Origin: Dugong dugon
Lineage: Eukaryota > Chordata > Mammalia > Sirenia > Dugongidae
Direction of reading: 5' to 3'
Assembly (NCBI GenBank): GCA_030035585.1
Contig: CM057469.1
Coordinates: 118,212,650 to 118,276,649 of the forward strand
DNA length: 64,000 bases
This document shows positions 25,701 to 35,414 of this stretch, in pieces. The notes under the pieces are model-generated. The model searched no databases and was not told where the DNA came from. It saw only the letters and a list, made by a program, of their open reading frames with translations. The translations under genes and the position numbers were made by a program. Position 1 is the stretch's first letter. Each line of letters begins with the position of its first letter.

Positions 25701-25998
25701 CAGCCAGAATGCTACTTAGAAGTAAAGATGGTGACACTTTGTCTCACATGCTTTGGCTATGTTATCAGGAGGGACCAGTCCCTGGAGAAAGATATCATGC
25801 TTGGTAAAGTAGAGTGTCAGTGAAAAAGAGGAAGACTTTCAACAAGAAGAATTGACACAGTGGCTGCAATAATGGGCTCAAGCATACCAGTTGTGAGGAT
25901 GGCTCAGGACATGGCAATGTTTTCTTTCTGTTGTACATAGGGTTGCTATTAGTCAGAATTGACTCCATGGCACCTAACAACACAACAACAACAACAAC
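22780..25998 (+). mobile_element. Full-length RTE-clade LINE (BovB-like, afrotherian type)
   Basis: A 3.2-kb plus-strand LINE. It has a 5' region (22780-23190) starting near ttctcagtttgttgtac, one long coding region for an AP-type endonuclease then a reverse transcriptase, and a 3' end with tattagtcagaattgactcc and ggcacctaacaacacaacaa, a short-repeat tail rather than poly-A. The lack of a separate ORF1, the compact size and the repeat tail are typical of the RTE clade, which includes BovB. The coding region is broken many times. It lies immediately left of the L1-E fragment. The RTE assignment is firm; the subfamily name is not given. Confidence 0.92.
23190..25650 (+). pseudogene. RTE polyprotein remnant (endonuclease + reverse transcriptase)
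   Basis: Broken into several open blocks. The first (23197-23547) begins near MNLGKLEIIKNEMECINIDI and has endonuclease motifs DILGISELKW and IQIYTPTTNAKGKEIEDF. It breaks at a T-run at 23518-23528. The next (23576-23857) carries SDWNTEVGNKEEGLVGGKYG, the counterpart of the GDWN catalytic region. RT blocks follow at 24332-24649 (KNKASGTDGVSTEMFQQ, fingers/palm entry), 24737-25063 (AGFKKGHGTKDIIADVRLLL, CFIDYAKTF) and 25224-25595 (LHLNIQKTRILTT, DFILLGSTINTHG). The RT active-site box, expected as YADD, reads Y-A-D-N at 25206-25217, so a catalytic aspartate is lost as well. This copy cannot be active. Confidence 0.88.
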
Positions 25999-26206
25999 GA
26001 TAGTTAATGATCTGTAGCATTTCCTCATGTGTCTGATAGCCACCTGAATATCTTCTTTTGTGTAAAGTTTGTTCATATCTTTTACTGATTTTTTAATTGG
26101 ATTATTTGTGTTTTTATTGTTGAGGTGTTGCAGAATCTTATAGATTTTAGAGTTTAGACCCTTGTCTGATATGTTGTAACCAAATCTTCTTCCCAATCTG
26201 TAGGTT
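25999..26206 (-). mobile_element. L1-E fragment, left part (host of L1-Y)
   Basis: Reverse-strand piece of L1 ORF2 near its 3' end: gcatttcctcatgtgtctga, then gttcatatcttttactgatt, ending at cccaatctgtaggttctctt, where the L1-Y insertion begins. It continues at 35008. Matching sequence in L1-A is at about 4575-4765. The left edge abuts the RTE tail, so the 3' end of this L1 is missing or displaced. Confidence 0.85.
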
Positions 26207-26222
26207 CTCTTTTCAGTCTTTT
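26207..26222. repeat. Target-site duplication of L1-Y, left copy
   Basis: The 16-bp sequence ctcttttcagtctttt, identical to 34992-35007. Removing 26223-35007 restores a continuous L1-E sequence across cagtcttttgatgaag, which proves the insertion event. Confidence 0.93.
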
Positions 26223-26261
26223 TTTTTTTTTTTTTTTTTTTATATATTTTATTGTACTTCA

Positions 26262-27060
26262 GGTGAAAGCTTACAGAGCAAATAGTTTCTCATGAAATAG
26301 TAGTACACATGTTGTTCTATGACATTGGTTAACAACCCCACAACGTATTAAGCCTCTAAATTCTCAACCTTTTTTTTTGATGAAAATTACAGATGGCCAA
26401 AGATACACCGTTTCAAAAATTTCCTACATTCACAGTTCAGTGACATTGACTACGCTCTTCCAACTGTGCTGTTATTCTCACTTAAGATGAAGGCTTACAG
26501 AACAAAATAGTTTTTCATTTAACAGTTACTACACATGTTGCCCTATGACAATGGTTAACAATCTCACAGCACATCAAGAATATCCTTACTCCACCTTGTG
26601 TTCCCTATCACCAGGGGGCTTCCTTGTCCCCTTCTGTCTTCTGGACCTTGTCAGTGGACTATTGTACCTCTTTAGTCTCATTTGTTTATTTATTTATTTA
26701 TTTATTTATTTTTATTTTATTTAAACACCATTTCAAAACTTTTTACTTACACATTTAAGTGATATTGACTATGCTCTTCCAATTGTGCTGCCATTCTCGC
26801 CCAAGATGAAGGCTTACAGGACAAAACAGCCTCCCATTTAATAGTTACTACAAATGTTGCCCTATAGCAGTGGTCAACAATCTCACAATACATCGACAGT
26901 GTCCTTATTCAATTTGTGTTCCTTATCATCAGTTTCCTACTCTCCCTCTGCCTTCTGGCCCTTGTCACCGGACTCCTGTACATCGTTAGTCCCATTTAGT
27001 TTTACTGGGCTGTCCATTCCCAGGCTTAACATCGAACCTCGAAGGTAACTTCACCTCTGA
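26262..27060 (-). repeat. L1-Y 3' UTR with about three related modules
   Basis: On the plus strand the related starts are gtgaaagcttacagagcaaa (26263), gatgaaggcttacagaacaa (26487) and gatgaaggcttacaggacaa (26803). Each is followed by a tagtt...catgttg...tatgac/tagcag...ggt(t/c)aacaa block, and two are preceded by cattgactacgctcttcca or a close variant. Spacings are about 225 and 316 bp. L1-C and L1-A show only one such module at this place. An ATTT-type microsatellite lies at about 26688-26720. Confidence 0.7.
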
Positions 27061-27729
27061 GCTGAAAGGGTGTCTGGGGGCCACACTCTCGAGGTTTCTC
27101 TAGTATTCTTTAGGCCAGTATATCTGGTCTTTTTTTTTTTTTTTTGGGAGTTAAAATTATGCTCTACATCCTACTCCAGCTCTGCCCAGAACCCTCTGTT
27201 GTGATACTGGTCAGAGGAGTCATTGGTGGTAGCCGGGCACCATCCAGCTGTACTGGGCTCAGTCCCGTGGAGGCCTTGGTAGCTGTGGACCATTAGTCCT
27301 TCGGACTAATCTTTTCCTTGTATCCTGTTCTCTTCATTCTCCCTTGTTCCCGAAGGGATGAGATCAGTGGAGTATCTTAGATGGCCGCTCATAGGCTTTT
27401 AAGACCCCAGACACTACTCACCAAGGTAGAATGTAGAGCATTATCTTTATAAGTAGTGTCATGCCAATTGAGCTAGATGTTCCCCGAGATCATGGTCCCC
27501 AGAGCCCTCCGTCCAACAACTCAGTCCCTAGGGGGGTTTGGATGTGTCTATAGGGCCTCCATGACCTTTCCTTGTGCAGGTTGTGTTAGTTTCCCCTGTA
27601 CTATGTACTATCTCATCTCTCACCCAAGTTACCACTTACCTATTACCTATTTAGTATTTCCCCCCCCCTCCCATCCCTGGTAACCAACAAGGATTGTTAC
27701 ATTTTGCATGTGAATTTTTTCATGGGTTT

Positions 27730-30700
27730 TTACAATAGAGGTCTCATACAATATTTGTCCTTTTGTGATTGACTTATTTCACTCAGCATGATGTCCTCCA
27801 GTTTCATCCATGTTATGAGATGGTTCACCGATTCATTGTTCTTTCTCATTGCATAGTACTCCATTGTGTGTATGTACCATAGTTTGTGTATCCATTCGTC
27901 TGTTGATGGACATCGAGGTTGTTTCCATCGTTTTGCTATTGTGAATAATGCTGCCATGAACATAGGTGTGCATATGTCTATTCGAGTGATGACTCTTATT
28001 TCTCTAGGATATATTCCTAGGAGTGGGATTGCTGGATCGAATGGTACGTCTATTTCTAGCTTTCTGAGGAAACGCCATATCATTTTCCAAAATGGCTGTA
28101 TCATTTTGCATTCCCACCAGCAGTGTATAAGAGTTCCCGTCTCCCCGCAGCCCCTCCAACATTTGTTATTTCCAGTGTTTTTGATTCGTGCCAGTAATGC
28201 CGGGGTGAGATGGTATCTCGTTGTGGTTTTAATTGGCATTTCTCTAATGGCTAGTGATCGCGAGCATTTCCTCATGTGTCTGTTGGCCATTTGAATGTCT
28301 TCCTTGGTGAAGTGTCTGTTCATTTCCTTTGCCCATTTTTTGATAGGATTGGTTGTCTTTTTGTTGTAGAGGTGTTGGATTTTCTTGTAGATTATGGAGA
28401 TTAGACCTTTGTCTGACTTGTACTGTCCAAAAATTTTTTCCCAGTCTGTAGGTTCTCTTTTAACTCTTTTGGTGAAATCTTTTGAAGAGCATAGATGTTT
28501 GATTTTTAGAAGATCCCAATTATCTAGTTTATCTGTTGGGTTTTTTGTGTTGATGTTTATGGTTTGTATCCTGTTAATGCCATGTATTAAGGTCTGAAGT
28601 GTTGGTCCTATTTTTTATTCTATGAATTTTATAGTTTGAGGCTTTATATTCAGGTCTTTGATCCATTTTGAAGTAGTTTTTGTATATGGTGTGAGGTATG
28701 GGTCCTGTTTCATTTTTCTACAAATGGATATCCCGTTTTGCCAGCACCATTTGTTAAAAAGACTGTCTTTCCCCCATTTGATGTATTTTGGGCCCTTGTC
28801 AAAAATCAGGTGACCATAGGTGGATGGATTTACATCTGAGTTCTCAATTCTGTTCCATTGGTCAATGTCTCTGTTGTTGTACCAGAACCAGGCTGTTCTG
28901 AGTACTGTAGCTGTATAGTAGGTTCTCAAGTCAGGTAGTGTGAGTCCTCCAACTTTATTCTTCTTCTTCAGTAGTGCTTTACTATTCGGGGTTTCTTCCC
29001 TTTCCATATAAAGTTAATAATTAGTTTTTCCATCTCTTTGAAGAATGTTGTTGGTATTTGTATCGGAATTGCATTGTATTTGTAGATTGCTTTAGGTAGA
29101 ATTGCCATTTTCACAATGTTGAGTCTGCCTATCCATGAGCATGGTATGTTTTTCCATTTATGTAGATCCCTTTGGGTTTCATGCAGCAGTGTTTTGTAGT
29201 TTTCTTTGTATAGGTCTTTTATATTCCTGGTCAGATTTATTCCTAAGTATTTTATCTTTTTAGGGGCTATTGAAAATGGTATTGATTTCCTGATCTCCTT
29301 TTCATCGTTCTCTTTACCGGTGTATAGGAATCCAACTGATTTTTGAATGTTTATCTTGTATCCTGCTACTCTGCTGAATCTTTCTATTAGTTCCAGTAAA
29401 TTTCTCGTGGAGTCTTTAGGGTTTTCTATGTATAGTATCATATCATCTGCAAACAGGGAGAGTTTAACTTCTTCATTACCAATTTGGATGCCCTTTATTT
29501 CTTTCTCTTGCCTTACTGCTCTAGCTAGAACTTCCAGCACAATGTTAAATAGGAGTGGTGATAAAGGGCATCCTTGTCTTGTTCCTGTTTTCAGGGGGAA
29601 TGTTTTCAGCCTTTCTCCATTAAGAATGATGTTGGCTGTTGGTTTTGCATAGATGCCCTTTATTATGTTGAGAAATTTCCCTTCTATACCTATTTTATTG
29701 AGAGCTTTTATCAGGAATGGGTGTTGGACTTTGTCAAATGCCTTTTCTGCATCAATTGAGATAATCATGTGATTTTTTTCTTTCCTTTTATTTATGTGGT
29801 GGATTACGTTGATGGATTTTCTAATGTTAAACCATCCTTGCATACCTGGTATGAATCCTACTTGGTCGTGGTGTATTATTTTTTTGATATGATACTGAAT
29901 TCTATTGGCTAGAATTTTGTTCAGAATTTTTGCATCTATATTCATGAGAGATGTTGGTCTGTAATTTTCTTTTTTTGTGATGTCTTTGCCTGGTTTTGGT
30001 ATCAGCGTTATGCTGGCTTCACAGAATGAATTTGGAAGTGTTGCTTCCTCTTCTATGCTCTGAAATAACTTGAGTAGAACTGGTACGAGCTCTTCTGTAA
30101 ATGTTTTGTAGAATTCTCCAGTGAAGCCATCTGGGCCAGGGCTTTTTTTGGTTGGGAGTTTTTTTATTACCTTTTCAATCTCTTCTCTTGTTATGGGTCT
30201 GTTCAGATTTTCAATATCACTTTGTTGTAGTTTGGATAGCCCGTATGTTTCTAGAAATTTATCCATTTCCTCTAGGTTTTCAAATTTGTTGGAATATAGT
30301 TTTTCATAATATTCTGTTATAATCCTTTTTATTTCAGTTGGGTCTGTTGTAATGTCCCCCATTTCATTTCTTATTTGGGTTATTTGTGCCCTCTGCTGTT
30401 TTTCTTTTGTCAGTCTGGCCAGTGGTTTGTCGATTTTGTTGATTCTTTCAAAGAACCAACTTTTGGTTTTGTTGATTCTTTCTATTGTTTTTCTGTTCTC
30501 TATTTCATTGATTTCTGCTCTGATCTTTACTATTTCCTTTCTTCCGGTGGTTGTAGGCTTTTTTTGTTGTTCTCTTTCTATTTGTTTGAGTTCTGTAGTT
30601 AATGTTTTGATTTTGTCCCTTTCTTCTTTTTTGATATGTGCATCTATTGCTATAAATTGTCCTCTGAGGACTGCCTTTGCTGTGTCCCAAAGGTTTTGGT

Positions 30701-31551
30701 ATGATGTGTTTTCATTTTCATTTGATTCTAGGAATTTTTTAATTCCATCTCTGATTTCTTCTATTACCCATTGATGTGTAAGCAGATTGTTATTCAGTTT
30801 CCATGTGTTTGATTTTTTTTCCTTGCTCTTTCTAGTGTTAATTTCTACCTTGATGGCATTGTGGTCAGAGAAGATACTGTGAATTATCTCAGCATTTTGG
30901 ATCTTGTTGAGGATTGCTCTGTGGCCTAAGATGTGGTCTATTCTGGAGAACGTTCCATGTGCATTGGAAAAGAATGTGTACTTTGCAGTGGTTGGATGGA
31001 TTGTTCTATATATGTCTATGAGGTCCAGTTGGCTGATTGTGTCCTTTAGATCTTCTGTATCTTTGCTGAGTTTCTTTTTAGTTGTTCTGTCCTTTACTGA
31101 TAGTGGTGTGTTGAAGTCTCCTACTATTATTGTGGAACTGTCAATTTCTCTTTTCAGTGCTGTTAGAGTTTTTTTTTATGTATTTTGGAGCCCTGTCATT
31201 GGGTGCATAGATATTTATTATGGTTATGTCTTCATGATGGATCATCCCCTTAATCATTATATAGTGTCCTTCTTTGTCTTTTATGGTAGATTTTGTTTTA
31301 AAGTCTATTTTATCTGAGATTAGAATTGCCACTCCTGCTCTTTTTTGATAGTTGTTAGCTTGATATATTTTTTTCCAACCTTTGATATTTAATAAATTCA
31401 CATCTTTGTTTCTAAGATGTGTCTCTTGTAGACAGCAAATAGATGGATCCTGTTTTCTTATCCATTCTGCCACTCTCCGTCGCTTTATGGGTGCATTGAG
31501 TCCATTTACGTTCAGTGTAATTATTGATAGATGTGAGTTTGTTGCTGTCAT
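27730..31551 (-). pseudogene. L1-Y ORF2, nearly intact (endonuclease / reverse transcriptase)
   Basis: Start is the ATG at 31551 (MTATNSHLSIITLNVNGLN) and stop is TAA at 27730-27732 (ending [10 protein letters not shown]), about 1273 codons, the normal L1 ORF2 length. Domains in order: AP-type endonuclease with LNVNGLN, the LQETHL glutamate and the VVGDFN-type block; linker; reverse transcriptase with [12 protein letters not shown] and the intact FADD box at 29442-29453 ([15 protein letters not shown]); C-terminal Cys motif [18 protein letters not shown]. Breaks I can see: one extra base in an A run (T9 on the plus strand, 31169-31177), one missing base near 28978-28981 in the [10 protein letters not shown]...ALLKKKN region, and a TAA at 28615-28617 where glutamate or a similar codon is expected. 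Between these the frame is open throughout. ORF2p carries out target-primed reverse transcription; this copy is non-coding as read, but only just. The indel in the homopolymer could be a sequencing error. Confidence 0.93.
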
Positions 31552-31982
31552 TTTGTAGTGCTTTTTTTTGTGATACTGAAGTTTTCTTTGTTCTTCTTAC
31601 TCTCTTGTGCTGAGTTCCTTTTGTTTGTGGATTTTGTGTTCATTTCTTTTGTTTTTGTAGGTTTTGTTTTTGTTGAGACTTTATGTTTTTCGTCTTTATT
31701 TTTATGAGTTGGTTTGTTAACTTTTTTTGTGGTTACCGTGAATTTTACCCTTATCTTTATAATTTTGAAGCAGTCTACCGTTACTTGGTATAGCCTTGCC
31801 TTCTTCTCCTTTAGAAGGTTCTATACCTATGCCGTTTGTTCCCTCTTTCATTGTTTTGATGTTGTTGTCATCCTTTGATTGATTTCTCTGATTCCCTATT
31901 GTATATCTTTTGTTTTTGGAAAGTCGTCTGTAGTTCAGTTCCTAGAATGGTATCTGGTTCATGTTAACCTGCGTCCTAGGTC

Positions 31983-32981
31983 CTAGGTACTGCTTGAGGG
32001 CTGAAGCTGTTTGTCCTCAGATCGAAGAACTCCCTTTAATAATTCTTGTAAGTTTGGTTTGACTTTTGAATATTCCTTTAGTTTCTGTTTATCTGGAAAT
32101 GACCTAATTTCACCATCAAATCTGAATGAGAGTTTTGCAGGATATATTATTCTTGGCTGACAATTTTTTTCTTTCAAGATTTTATATATTTCATCCCATT
32201 GCCTTCTTGCCTGCATGGTTTCTGCTGAATAATCTGAGCTTAGTCTTATTGTTTCTCCTGTGTATGTGACTTCTTGTTTTTCCCGAGCTGCTCTCAGGAT
32301 TCTTTGTTTGTCTTTAGTTTTAGCGAGTGTGAATATGATATGTCTTGGTGATTTTCTTTTGGGGTCTCTTCTATATGGGGTTCGTTGAGCTTCTTGGATG
32401 GCCAGCTTTTCATCTTTCATGATATTGGGAAAGTTTTCTGTCAGCAGTTCCTCAATGATCCTCTCTGTGTTTTCTGTTTTCTCCCCCTGTTCTGGTATGC
32501 CAATCACTCGTAAGTTTTTGCTTTTAATTGTGTCCCACATAACTCTCAGGGTCTCTTCATTTTTCTTTGTGCTTTTTTCTGAGTTTTCCTGAAACAGAGT
32601 TGTATCCAAGTGTTTGTCTTCCGTTCCACTGATCCTGTCTTCCACGGTTTCAAATCTCCTTCTCAGCCCTTCTATGGCACCGTCCTTTTCTGAAATCTTG
32701 TTGTTTATCTTTTAGATTTCTAATTGTTGTTTTTGTATAATTTTGAGTTGTGAATTTATTTTGACATTTTGTTCCTGCATCATCTTCCTGAATTCTTCCA
32801 TTTTTTTGTTTGTATTTTCCATAAATTTGTCTATTTTTTCCTCATGTTTGTCAGCTTTTTGCCTCAGTTCTTGGAAAATTCCGAATATTAGTCATTTGAG
32901 TTCCCTATCAGGTACTTCTAGTGCATTTTCTTCCACAGGAGAGTTATCTGGTGTTTTAATTTGGACGCCTATTGGAGCCAT
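31983..32981 (-). pseudogene. L1-Y ORF1, full length with two stops (RNA-binding chaperone)
   Basis: From the ATG at 32981 (MAPIGVQIKTPDNSPVEENA) to the stop just beyond LQPSSST at 31983, 332 codons in one frame without indels. Human ORF1p is 338 aa, so the length is normal. Order: short N-terminus, coiled-coil region (about residues 40-125, with EEKIDKFMENTNKKMEEFRK-like heptads), RRM and C-terminal domain (about 125-320, with LRVIGIPE, IIFTLAKTKDKQRILRAAR and YPAKLSFRF-type motifs). Two in-frame stops interrupt it: TGA at 32892-32894 (codon 30) and TAA at 32712-32714 (codon 90), both explainable as C-to-T changes of CGA and CAA. ORF1p coats L1 RNA as trimers. The part after codon 90 is open for 243 codons. 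Confidence 0.93.
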
Positions 32982-33729
32982 CTTGTCTTGTTTTTGTAAA
33001 TGTTTTGATATTGTTTGCTGTTTTCGGGGCATTCAGTAGATATTTCTCTCGTTTATTGATTGTAGATTTTTTTTTTTTCGTTCTTGTGGTACAGCTGGGC
33101 AGATCTAGTTGAGGAGGAGCCACTGGGATGGGTTGCTTGTGGCACTCACCGCAGCCACCAGGACGGTCGGTAGTCAGTGCTGGGCAGGTTCCAATACGGC
33201 GTGCCTGCACCGCTTGGTGATGTGATGTCTAGTGCACGGTGCAGGTAGGTAGGGTGCAGCGGGAAGATGGTTATGTGTGAAGCTAAGCTGGATATGGGAG
33301 AGAGGAGAGAGGAGGAGGAGCAAAAAGCGTACAAACATAAAAGAATGCTAGGGGAGTTTGTCGTTGGAATGTACAGATGAGAGACTATGGGATGGAGGAA
33401 ACCAGAAGGGGGAAGAGAAAGAAAAGGAAAGAATGACCAAATGAAAATCAGAAAAGTTAAAAAACTGCAAAGTTCCCAGGGATCGCACCGATGCAGCTAT
33501 GAGGTCTGGGGGAGTCGGTCTCAATTTTCACAGCTCAGCCTGGCCAGAAGGTACAGAGGCATACATCGCCTGGTATTCAGGGATCAGAAAGAGAAGGAAG
33601 AGATAGAGGGACAAGAAATTAAGCAATGAAGAAAGACAAAAGAGAAAAAGAGGTAAAATATGACAGAACTAATCAAAAAAGGAAGAAAAATAAAATTGAG
33701 AAAAAAAAAAAAAGGGCAACACCAGCAGT

Positions 33730-34629
33730 CAGTGCCTACAAATGGGACCCAGAGAGCCCCCACTCAGGGGCGCGAATTCCAAGAAGCCGATAGTCTCGGG
33801 GTTAAGTGACCGTGGCCACGGGAAGCAGAGGGGCCAACGAACAAAGGCCCCAGGATCCCACCCGCACGGGAGTCCAGACCTGGAAACAGCCACACGCCTG
33901 AACGCAGCCCTACAGCCCCGCAGGAGAGAGCAGAGACGGCACTCGGAACCAGGCACCCAGGCAAAAGGAGGGGGAGGCGGCAGAAAAGGGTCTGCTAGGT
34001 GCCAGCAAACGGCTCCCAGAAAGCCCCCAGCCCGGGCGCGCGGAACCCAAGCACCGGCGCCCCCCCGCCCAGGGACCCCGGCCACGGAAAGCAGAGGGGT
34101 GAACGAACAAAGGCCCCGGGATCCCACCCACGCGGGAGCCCAGACCCAGAAACAGCCACACGCCCGCACGCAGCTCCACAGCCCCGCAGGAGAGAGCAGA
34201 GACAGCACCCGGACCCAGGCACCCAGGCAAAAGGAGGGGGAGGCGGCAGAAAAAGGTCTGCTAGGTGCCAGCAAACGGCTCCCAGAAAGCCCCCAGCCCG
34301 GGCGCGCGGAACCCAAGCACCGGCGCCCCCCCGCCCAGGGACCCCGGCCACGGAAAGCAGAGGGGCGAACGAACAAAGGCCCTGGGATCCCACCCACGCG
34401 GGAGCCCAGACCCAGAAACAGCCACACGCCCGCACGCAGCCCTACAGCCCCGCAGGAGAGAGCAGAGAGGGCACTCGGAACCAGGCACCCAGGCAAAAGG
34501 AGGGGGAGGCGGCAGAGAAAGGTTCTCTAGCTGCCAGCAAACGGCTCCCAGAAAGCCGCCAGCCCAGGCGCGCGGAATCCAAGCACCAGCACCCCCCAGC
34601 CCAGAGACCCTGGCCACGGAAAGCAGGGG
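33730..34629 (-). promoter_or_regulatory. GC-rich 266-bp tandem monomers in the L1-Y 5' region
   Basis: About 3.4 units. The landmark ggccacg recurs at 33814, 34080, 34346 and 34612, and gcaaaagg at 33961, 34227 and 34493: every step is exactly 266 bp. The units are very alike, CpG-rich and contain many CCCC/GGGG runs. The outer unit next to ORF1 (33730-33995) is the most diverged. In mouse and rat L1, tandem 5' monomers are promoters; by analogy this is a candidate promoter array. Unlike mouse, about 360 bp of non-repeated sequence lies between the array and the 5' end. Long open frames on both strands here are by-products of stop-poor GC-rich repeats. Confidence 0.88.
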
Positions 34630-34971
34630 ATCCCCAGCTGAGGCGGAGAGGGGTGGGTGGTGGGAGAGCGCGCACCGCAGTTTACCGGTCGTTCTGTCTC
34701 CGACCAGATGCTCTGCAAGGCTGCTCTCCCGTTTGCTGGTCTCCGATAGGAATCCAAGATGGTGGATCCGCGCTGCGTTAGCTGGTAAGGAATCTCTGCC
34801 TGAGTCTCTCCTCGCTCTCCGTTCTCTTTTAGTATTCTCACTCCGTTTGGTGTTTGGCTGAGTTCTTTATCTCTTCATTTGGTGTTCTAGGGTTTCAGGA
34901 TTGTTGATTCTCTGTTAGGCTTAGTTTTTCGGATCTTTGCTGTGGAGGGACGGCGTGGTGTTTCTGCCTAG

Positions 34972-34985
34972 AGCGCCATGTTGCC
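34972..34985 (-). promoter_or_regulatory. YY1-like site at the 5' end of L1-Y
   Basis: On the minus strand the element starts gatctgggcaacatggcg. The acatggcg core lies about 10-16 nt from the inferred 5' end, the same place as ccaagatggc in L1-A and aagatggtgg in L1-D. This supports a full-length 5' end. Confidence 0.5.
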
Positions 34986-34991
34986 CAGATC

Positions 34992-35007
34992 CTCTTTTCA
35001 GTCTTTT
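34992..35007. repeat. Target-site duplication of L1-Y, right copy
   Basis: Perfect copy of the 16-bp sequence at 26207-26222. Confidence 0.93.
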
Positions 35008-35412
35008 GATGAAGTATTTTTGATGAGCAAAAGTGTTCAGTTTTTAGAAGCTCCCAGTTATCTAGTTTATCTTCTGGTACTTGTGCATTATTAGTTATGT
35101 TTTATATCCTATTTATGCCATGTATTAGGGCACCTAGCATTATCCTTATTTTTCTTCCATTATCTATAGTTTTAGGTTTTATATTTAGGTCTTTGATCCA
35201 TTTTGAGTTAGTTTTTGTTTATGGTGTGAAGTATGGGTCCTGTTTCATGTTTTTTAGAGATGGACATCCAGTTTCACCATCACCATTTGCTAAAGAGATT
35301 TACTTTTCCCCATTTAATAGATTTTGGGCCTTTGTCAAAGTTCAACTGACCAAAGATGGATGGATTTATGCCTGGGTTCTCAGTTCTCTTCCACTGGTCT
35401 TTGCATTGTTGC
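35008..35412 (-). mobile_element. L1-E fragment, right part
   Basis: Continuation of L1-E ORF2 on the reverse strand: gatgaagtatttttgatgag, then tctagtttatcttctggtac, then tgatccattttgagttagtt, ending near ggtctttgcattgttgct, parallel to L1-A at about 4790-5200. It is truncated on its 5' side here and is followed by L2 sequence. Confidence 0.85.
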
Positions 35413-35414
35413 TC

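Larger units (their letters stand above)
26223..34991 (-). mobile_element. Young full-length L1 (L1-Y), 8.77 kb
   Basis: Reverse-strand L1 bounded by a perfect 16-bp target duplication. In element order: a 2.0-kb 5' region (34991-32982) with a YY1-like start and an exact 266-bp tandem array; ORF1 (332 codons); a 431-bp spacer; ORF2 (about 1273 codons); a 1.5-kb 3' UTR with repeated modules; and a pure A tail (T run 26219-26240). Both ORFs keep their whole length with few breaks: two nonsense codons in ORF1, and two single-base indels plus one nonsense codon in ORF2. High CpG in the 5' array and the perfect duplication indicate a recent insertion, the youngest large element in the window. It is longer than human or mouse L1 (about 6-7 kb). 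Confidence 0.95.

Noticed and set aside
30352-30774. 140-codon plus-strand frame with hydrophobic segments
   Set aside because: Exact antisense shadow of the L1-Y ORF2 linker. Similar hydrophobic plus-strand frames recur opposite ORF2 in L1-A and L1-D.
33730-34629. Regularly spaced repeats resembling an array such as CRISPR
   Set aside because: The whole 266-bp unit is repeated with no unique spacers, the units are much too long, and the host is a mammal.
33729-34861. Several open frames of 100-262 codons on both strands, rich in Pro, Gly, Arg, Ala
   Set aside because: They lie in a GC-rich, stop-poor tandem array inside the L1-Y 5' region. The 266-bp period shifts frame each unit, giving look-alike frames in every phase. 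No known domain.
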